DNA of 43,586 nucleotides from a virus: IMG/VR virus record IMGVR_UViG_3300040810_000139, positions 1 to 43,586 of that record; one strand, 5' to 3'. Shown piece by piece: positions 39,416 to 43,586 of this stretch (position 1 is its first letter; each line of letters starts with the position of its first letter). The notes under the pieces were generated by a model. It saw only the letters and a program-made list of their open reading frames with translations, ran no database searches and was not told where the DNA came from. The position numbers and the translations under genes were made by a program.

Positions 39416-40743
39416 TCTCTTTCACAAGTCCTACTAGATTTACGTCTTCCTTTAAAGTCAGGTCTAGTACATTTTTCGATGAAAGCGGCTTGATCAGCAG
39501 TCACATTAGAAATATTATCTTCTTCTATTTCATTATTGTTCGTAAATAAACCTAAAAACTTGTCTTTAGTAGTTGCACTTGAGTCAGGTCTTCTTTCTTC
39601 ATTTTCTTCCCACTGCTCAGAAGCGGCTGGACCAATAGCACCCATATATGGACAAGGTGTACCTGCCATCTCCATTGCTCTAAACACTCTAGGATCCTGA
39701 CACATTAATGATACTGCGGCTACTTTCATACCCATATCATATATTGTTTTAGATAGTTTGATCCTTTCACAGTTCATATCCCTAACAGACTTACCACCTG
39801 ATATACCAAATACTTGCCCCTGAAACGCACCAGACACACCAGTTGTACATAAATCTTGCGAATAACTTGACCCTATGCTTGGTGCAATTGCACTAGCAGG
39901 TGGTGCCTTTGTAGTGATCTCTTGTTTGATAGTTTGATCAGTTTTGTTTATGTTGGTGTTGTTATTGGTATTAGTGTTCTCATTTTTGTTTTCAGACTTG
40001 TTGTTAGTCGTTACAGTAGAGTCACTTGTACTAGTCGAAGTGTTATTATTGTTATTGGTATTATTACTGGTCGTGTTATTGTTATTCGTGTTAGTATTGT
40101 TTGAAGTACTATTAGAATTTACATTTTGGTCAATAGTAGAATTGTTGTTATTCGTATTGGTGTTATTCGAGGTACTGTTTATCGTTGTATTGTTGGTGTT
40201 ATTATTGGTATTGGTGTTGTTACTTGTGGTATTGTTAGTATTGGTGTTTACATTCGTGTTAGTATTATTACTGGTCGTATTATTGGTGTTTACATTCGTG
40301 TTAGTATTATTACTGGTCGTATTATTGGTGTTAGTATTGGTGTTAGTATTGGTATTATTGTTGGTGTTCGTATTGGTCGAAGTACTAGTGTTATTATTAG
40401 TATTGGTATTATTGTTGGTATTCGTATTAGTCGAAGTACTGGTGTTGGTATTGGTGTTATTATTGGTGTTATTATTGGTGTTCGTGTTGGTATTGGTATT
40501 AGTATTAGTATTGGTGTTATTGTTCGTACTAGTGTTAGTACTAGTGTTAGTATTGGTGTTGGTATTTGTATTAGTCGAAGTATTGGTATTGGTATTAGTA
40601 TTTGTGGTAGTACTAGTTGAAGTACTAGCCTCACAATACTGAGTACCGGCTGTACAAGTTCCAGTAGCCTGTGCAAAAATATTTGGGCTGGCAACCCCAA
40701 CACTAAATAAAATTAGTGCGATTTTCAATTGTTTCATATGCAT
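39397..40743 (-). CDS. Secreted protein with long Asn/Thr repeat (448 aa)
   Basis: The ATG at 40743 is chosen because the late promoter CATAAATA (minus, 40790-40783) would start transcription near 40777, inside the longer frame that begins with GTG. The product has a signal peptide (MKQLKIALILFSVGVASPNI), then about 230 residues of Asn/Thr dipeptides with Ser, then a folded C-terminal domain with APPASAIAPSIG, CTTGVSGAFQGQVFGISGGK and KLSKTIYDMGMKVAAVSLMC plus several Cys. I recall the C-terminal domain from marine phages, without a known role. Export to the periplasm or surface is likely. Confidence 0.65.
   Translation of the reverse strand: MHMKQLKIALILFSVGVASPNIFAQATGTCTAGTQYCEASTSTSTTTNTNTNTNTSTNTNTNTNTNTSTNTSTNNNTNTNTNTNTNTNTNNNTNNNTNTNTSTSTNTNTNNNTNTNNNTSTSTNTNTNNNTNTNTNTNTNNTTSNNTNTNVNTNNTTSNNTNTNVNTNTNNTTSNNTNTNNNTNNTTINSTSNNTNTNNNNSTIDQNVNSNSTSNNTNTNNNNTTSNNTNNNNNTSTSTSDSTVTTNNKSENKNENTNTNNNTNINKTDQTIKQEITTKAPPASAIAPSIGSSYSQDLCTTGVSGAFQGQVFGISGGKSVRDMNCERIKLSKTIYDMGMKVAAVSLMCQDPRVFRAMEMAGTPCPYMGAIGPAASEQWEENEERRPDSSATTKDKFLGLFTNNNEIEEDNISNVTADQAAFIEKCTRPDFKGRRKSSRTCEREWHNSK
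39945..40630 (-). repeat. Low-complexity Asn/Thr repeat region
   Basis: Coding hexamers of the type aay-acn are iterated over ~690 bp, with an internal longer unit NTTSNNTNTNVNTN repeated twice around 40257-40340. The plus-strand frame over it reads as Val/Leu repeats and is not a gene. Confidence 0.85.
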
Positions 40744-40782
40744 GGTATGTGATTCCCTTAATCGTAAGTTAGTTCGCACTAG

Positions 40783-40790
40783 TATTTATG
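40783..40790 (-). promoter_or_regulatory. T4-like late promoter core for the minus-strand operon
   Basis: CATAAATA read on the minus strand, followed by ctagtgcg; the expected start lies near 40777, leaving a ~34 nt leader with AGGGA before the ATG at 40743. Confidence 0.55.
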
Positions 40791-40915
40791 ATTCTGGGTC
40801 AGAAATTTCATATATAGCACATGATACAGAGATTGTTGTTACTCAGGTCCCTAAACTTGGAGATCGCACTTTTTATAAGTTTTTTATAAATGGGTAAATC
40901 AGGCATAAATACTTA

Positions 40916-40943
40916 TTGACATAGGAAGATATTAGTGTATAAT
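40916..40943 (+). promoter_or_regulatory. sigma70-like promoter of gp32
   Basis: TTGACA (40916-40921), 16-nt spacer, TATAAT (40938-40943). It lacks the CCRAAGG spacer box of the three promoters at 13.6-15.2 kb. Confidence 0.8.
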
Positions 40944-40979
40944 AGATTCATGTGTCATGTTTTTAACAAAACTAAACTA

Positions 40980-40997
40980 GTAAGACTTCGGTCTTGC
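40980..40997 (+). promoter_or_regulatory. UUCG hairpin in the gp32 leader
   Basis: gtaagac-ttcg-gtcttgc, 7 bp with one G-U and the stable UUCG loop, flanked by the direct repeat aaaactaaact (40968-40978 and 41010-41020). T4 gene 32 mRNA is autoregulated through a leader structure and an unstructured tract, so this may be a counterpart; inference. Confidence 0.5.
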
Positions 40998-41047
40998 GAC
41001 AACACATATAAAACTAAACTTAGGCATACATTAAAGGAGAAAACATT

Positions 41048-42043
41048 ATGGCCAGTCTAGCAGACATCCGTGCCCGTCTCGCGGCACAAGAAAATAAATC
41101 ATCTGGATCTAAGTATCCAACATCTGATGGAGCGATCTATCCACATTGGAAAATGGACGAAGGAGCATCTTGCTCACTGCGTTTCTTACCCGATGCGGAT
41201 ACTAACAATTCGTTCTTTTGGATTGAGAGACAAGTTATTAAACTTCCGTTTAATGGCGTGAAAGGTGATCCTAATGTGAGACAAGTAACAGTACAAGTAC
41301 CGTGCGTAGAAATGTTCGGTGAGAATTGTCCTGTGTTAGCAGAAGTTCGTCCTTGGTACAAAGACGAAACTCTTAAAGAAATGGCAAACAAATACTGGAA
41401 GAAAAGATCATATATCTTCCAAGGTTTTGTTCGTCAAAATCCAATTGGGGAAGACAGTACCCCTGCGAATCCTATTCGTAGATTTGTTATTTCACCTCAA
41501 ATCTTTCAGACTATCAAAAGTTCATTGATGGATCCTGAGATTGAAGAATTGCCAACTGATATGATGCGTGGTCTTGATTTTAATATCAGAAAGACTACAA
41601 AAGGTCAGTATGCCGATTATTCAACATCGTCATGGTCTAGGAAAGAATCTGCTCTAACAGATGTAGAACAAGCGGCTATCGAAGCACATGGTCTATTTAA
41701 TCTAGCAGACTTCTTACCTAAGAAGCCTTCAGAAGCAGAACTCAGAGTCATTAAAGAAATGTTCGAGGCATCAGTAGATGGTCGTCCATATGACACTGAC
41801 AAGTTCGGTGCGTATTATCGTCCTTACGGTATCGATGCACCTGAAACTGCTAACGTAGATGAATCAACTTCAAGTGCTCCGGCACCCGCAGTTGAGACAC
41901 CTGCTCCAGTCGCAGAACCAGTAGTAGAAACTGCACCAGCAGTAGAAACTCCTTCAGCGGCCCCAGCAGAAAGTTCTGAACCATCAAGTGATAAAGCACA
42001 AGACATTCTAGCAATGATCCGTGCAAGACAAAACAATTCTTAA
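41048..42043 (+). CDS. Single-stranded DNA-binding protein, gp32-like
   Basis: The 331-residue protein begins MASLADIRARLAAQ and has YPHWKMDEGASCSLRFLPDA and SFFWIERQVIKLPFNG as in T4-type gp32, then conserved PCVEMFGENCPV, a Cys pair that could take part in zinc binding, and PIRRFVISPQIF. The C-terminal ~80 residues are an Ala/Pro/Glu-rich disordered linker, ending in AQDILAMIRARQNNS, in place of the acidic tail used by T4 gp32 for partner binding. It coats single-stranded DNA in replication and recombination, working with UvsX (42338). A terminator follows at 42053. Confidence 0.88.
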   Translation: MASLADIRARLAAQENKSSGSKYPTSDGAIYPHWKMDEGASCSLRFLPDADTNNSFFWIERQVIKLPFNGVKGDPNVRQVTVQVPCVEMFGENCPVLAEVRPWYKDETLKEMANKYWKKRSYIFQGFVRQNPIGEDSTPANPIRRFVISPQIFQTIKSSLMDPEIEELPTDMMRGLDFNIRKTTKGQYADYSTSSWSRKESALTDVEQAAIEAHGLFNLADFLPKKPSEAELRVIKEMFEASVDGRPYDTDKFGAYYRPYGIDAPETANVDESTSSAPAPAVETPAPVAEPVVETAPAVETPSAAPAESSEPSSDKAQDILAMIRARQNNS

Positions 42044-42052
42044 TTGTTAGTC

Positions 42053-42072
42053 TGGGGGAGGCAACTCCCCCA
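42053..42072 (+). terminator. Rho-independent terminator after gp32
   Basis: tgggggag-gcaa-ctccccca, 8-bp stem with a GNRA loop, followed by tattttgt. Confidence 0.88.
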
Positions 42073-42092
42073 TATTTTGTAGGAGAAAAATA

Positions 42093-42329
42093 ATGACACT
42101 ACCAGACGAAAGATTTAGAGCCCTTAAACAAGGGAAAAAATTATTAGAAGAACTTTGCGATCCGGGTAAAACTCCGCGTGTACCAAGTCTTATCAGAGAT
42201 AGGGCAAGAGCCGCACTAAGACATTACCCTGCTGATTTTGATTTAGATGATATGGCAGAAGCCTGCCCAGAAATATTGCAAAAAACTTCTAACTCTAGTA
42301 GAATTAACAACAAACAATCTAATCAATAG
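42093..42329 (+). CDS. Small protein of the BPSL0761 type (78 aa)
   Basis: MTLPDERFRALKQGKKLLEE, followed by TPRVPSLIRDRARAALRHYP, resembles the BPSL0761-type small proteins of Proteobacteria and their phages, which have no known function. The tail is Asn/Ser-rich. TAGGAG precedes the start. It lies between gp32 and uvsX, so a role in replication is possible. Confidence 0.65.
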   Translation: MTLPDERFRALKQGKKLLEELCDPGKTPRVPSLIRDRARAALRHYPADFDLDDMAEACPEILQKTSNSSRINNKQSNQ

Positions 42330-42337
42330 GAGTAATT

Positions 42338-43417
42338 GTGGCAAAACCATTTGACGTTTCCAAATTTAGGAAAGACATAACCAAATCCATTGACGGCTTG
42401 TCAATAGGATTCAACGATCCAACAGACTGGATCTCAACGGGTTCTTATGCATTGAACTATCTTATCTCAGGTGATTTTCACAGAGGTGTCCCTTTAGGTA
42501 AAGTTACTGTATTTGCAGGAGAATCAGGCGCAGGTAAATCATACTTTGCCGCCGGCAACATTGTAAAGTCAGCACAAGATCAGGGTATCTTTGTAGTCTT
42601 AATTGACTCAGAGAATGCACTTGATGAAACTTGGCTACATGCATTGGGTGTCGATACTTCAGAAGAAAAACTTTTGAAGTTGAGTATGAGTATGATTGAT
42701 GATGTAGCAAAAACTATCTCAACTTTTATGAAAGATTACAAAGCAATGGCAGACGAAGAACGCCCTAAAGTATTATTTGTAATCGACTCATTGGGTATGT
42801 TACTGACCCCAACTGATGTTGATCAATTTGACAAAGGTGATATGAAAGGTGACATGGGTCGTAAGCCTAAGGCATTGACTGCTTTAGTTAGGAACTCAGT
42901 TAACATGTTCGGTAGTTATAACGTTGGACTTGTAGCAACTAATCATACATATGCATCACAGGATATGTTTGACCCAGACGATAAAATCTCTGGTGGTCAA
43001 GGCTTTATCTATGCATCCAGTATTGTTGTTGCTATGAAGAAAATGAAACTAAAAGAAGATGAAGCAGGGAATAAAATCTCTGATGTCAGAGGTATTCGTG
43101 CAGGCTGTAAAGTAATGAAGACTCGTTATGCAAAACCTTTTGAAGGTGTGCAAGTGAAGATTCCTTACGAAACAGGTATGAATCCTTACTCTGGTTTAGT
43201 TGATTTGTTTGAGAAATCAGGCGTATTGACTAAGCAAGGTAATCGTTTAAAGTATATCACACAATCTGGCGAAGAAGTTCTCAAGTTTAGAAAGCCTTGG
43301 GAAGCAAATGAAGAAGGATGTTTGGATATGCTTATGTCAGAATACTCTGAAGTTAAAAATGCGTTGGATATTGTAAATAACGAAGAAGAAGACGTATTAG
43401 AAACTGTAGAGGAATAG
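42338..43417 (+). CDS. uvsX: UvsX/RecA-type recombinase
   Basis: A GTG start at 42338 follows TAGGAG. The 359-residue protein has Walker A GESGAGKS (61-68), Walker B VLFVIDSLGML, VATNHTYASQDMF and GGQGFIYASSIVVAMKK as in T4-like UvsX. It forms filaments on single-stranded DNA for strand exchange, with gp32 (41048) and usually UvsY. The C-terminal tail is acidic (NEEEDVLETVEE). Its GC-richer codon use resembles gp32 and the MoxR/VWA pair. Confidence 0.92.
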   Translation: MAKPFDVSKFRKDITKSIDGLSIGFNDPTDWISTGSYALNYLISGDFHRGVPLGKVTVFAGESGAGKSYFAAGNIVKSAQDQGIFVVLIDSENALDETWLHALGVDTSEEKLLKLSMSMIDDVAKTISTFMKDYKAMADEERPKVLFVIDSLGMLLTPTDVDQFDKGDMKGDMGRKPKALTALVRNSVNMFGSYNVGLVATNHTYASQDMFDPDDKISGGQGFIYASSIVVAMKKMKLKEDEAGNKISDVRGIRAGCKVMKTRYAKPFEGVQVKIPYETGMNPYSGLVDLFEKSGVLTKQGNRLKYITQSGEEVLKFRKPWEANEEGCLDMLMSEYSEVKNALDIVNNEEEDVLETVEE

Positions 43418-43420
43418 CAT

Positions 43421-43586
43421 ATGAATTTAAATGATTTGGCCAGAGTTTGGGAAGTCATTAAACCTTCGATTGAAGATGGTGACATACACGAAGCGGCTGA
43501 CGTACTAGTCAATCATTTAATCGATGAAGGTATGACTGCACAAGAAATAAAGAAAGCCTTCAAAGATGATAAAAAAATCAAGGAAG
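43421..43586 (+). CDS. Hypothetical helical protein, 3' truncated by the window edge
   Basis: An ATG at 43421 (4 nt after the uvsX stop) opens MNLNDLARVWEVIKPSIEDG and continues past the window end. The visible part is helical and acidic/basic mixed (EAADVLVNHLIDEGMTAQEI). No family is recognised. Its position after uvsX suggests a recombination or replication helper. Confidence 0.5.
   Translation, partial: MNLNDLARVWEVIKPSIEDGDIHEAADVLVNHLIDEGMTAQEIKKAFKDDKKIKE

Larger units (their letters stand above)
40744..41047. promoter_or_regulatory. Divergent regulatory region between the secreted-protein operon and gp32
   Basis: About 300 bp without a long gene. It holds the minus-strand late promoter at 40783-40790, a plus-strand late-like core CATAAATA (40904-40911), a sigma70-like promoter (40916-40943), a UUCG hairpin and a direct repeat in the gp32 leader. 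I see no other gene in it apart from a possible 36-codon leader frame from 40950. Confidence 0.75.

Noticed and set aside
39944-40642. Long plus-strand frame of Val/Leu repeats (about 230 codons)
   Set aside because: It is the complement of the Asn/Thr repeat of the minus-strand gene; there is no ribosome site and the composition is only the mirror of aay-acn codons.

Overview
The window looks like part of the genome of a T4-like myovirus of a marine alphaproteobacterium, most probably the SAR11/Pelagibacter group. Evidence for a T4-like virus: a RecA-type UvsX recombinase, a gp32-type single-stranded-DNA-binding protein, a gp17-type large terminase, copies of the T4 late-promoter core (xxTAAATA) in front of many genes, and three proteins with N-terminal leaders of the MRxxEFxxE type, like the T4 capsid-targeting sequences. 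Evidence for the host: low GC, and a tmRNA gene in the circularly permuted, two-piece layout typical of Alphaproteobacteria. The host assignment is inference.

Layout. 1-9967 (+): a tightly packed cluster with a truncated glycosyltransferase-like protein, a PP-loop ATPase-like protein, an SGNH-hydrolase-like protein, two small proteins, a NodU-type carbamoyltransferase and a 1855-residue protein built from about 16 tandem ~65-70-residue repeats plus degenerate copies. 9964-11010 (-): a protein with a capsid-targeting leader. 11102-13891 (+): a small secreted protein, the permuted tmRNA, a nucleotidyltransferase-fold protein, a possible 2OG-Fe(II) oxygenase and a small protein. 14005-16518 (+): a MoxR AAA+ ATPase and a metallopeptidase/VWA protein, each with its own sigma70-like promoter. 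16515-19474 (+): small genes and thyX. 19478-24303 (+): a sugar-modification cassette (NAD-dependent epimerase, radical SAM enzyme, DegT aminotransferase, and a full-length paralogue of the gene at the left edge). 24329-28611 (+): a holin-like protein and virion-type proteins. 28677-30294 (+): methyltransferase, small membrane protein, second SGNH protein. 30303-35564 (+): large terminase, an 891-residue probable virion protein, a tiny membrane protein overlapping a bL33-like ribosomal protein, and another leader-bearing protein. 40743-35565 (-): a four-gene envelope-directed operon, including an Asn/Thr-repeat secreted protein and a 999-residue secreted protein. 41048-43586 (+): gp32, a small protein, uvsX and the start of another gene.

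How the parts may work together. Replication and recombination genes (gp32, uvsX, thyX) carry sigma70-like or read-through signals, and virion genes carry late promoters. A striking regularity is that five genes (starts at 11010 on the minus strand, and 11756, 22924, 30303, 31883 on the plus strand) have the late-promoter core ending exactly 5 nt before the ATG, so the predicted transcript starts at the A of the start codon. Late leaderless translation, a phage tmRNA and a phage bL33-like protein together suggest that this virus adjusts host translation. Two sugar-related clusters flanking the window's left half suggest that virion proteins or host surface glycans are decorated.
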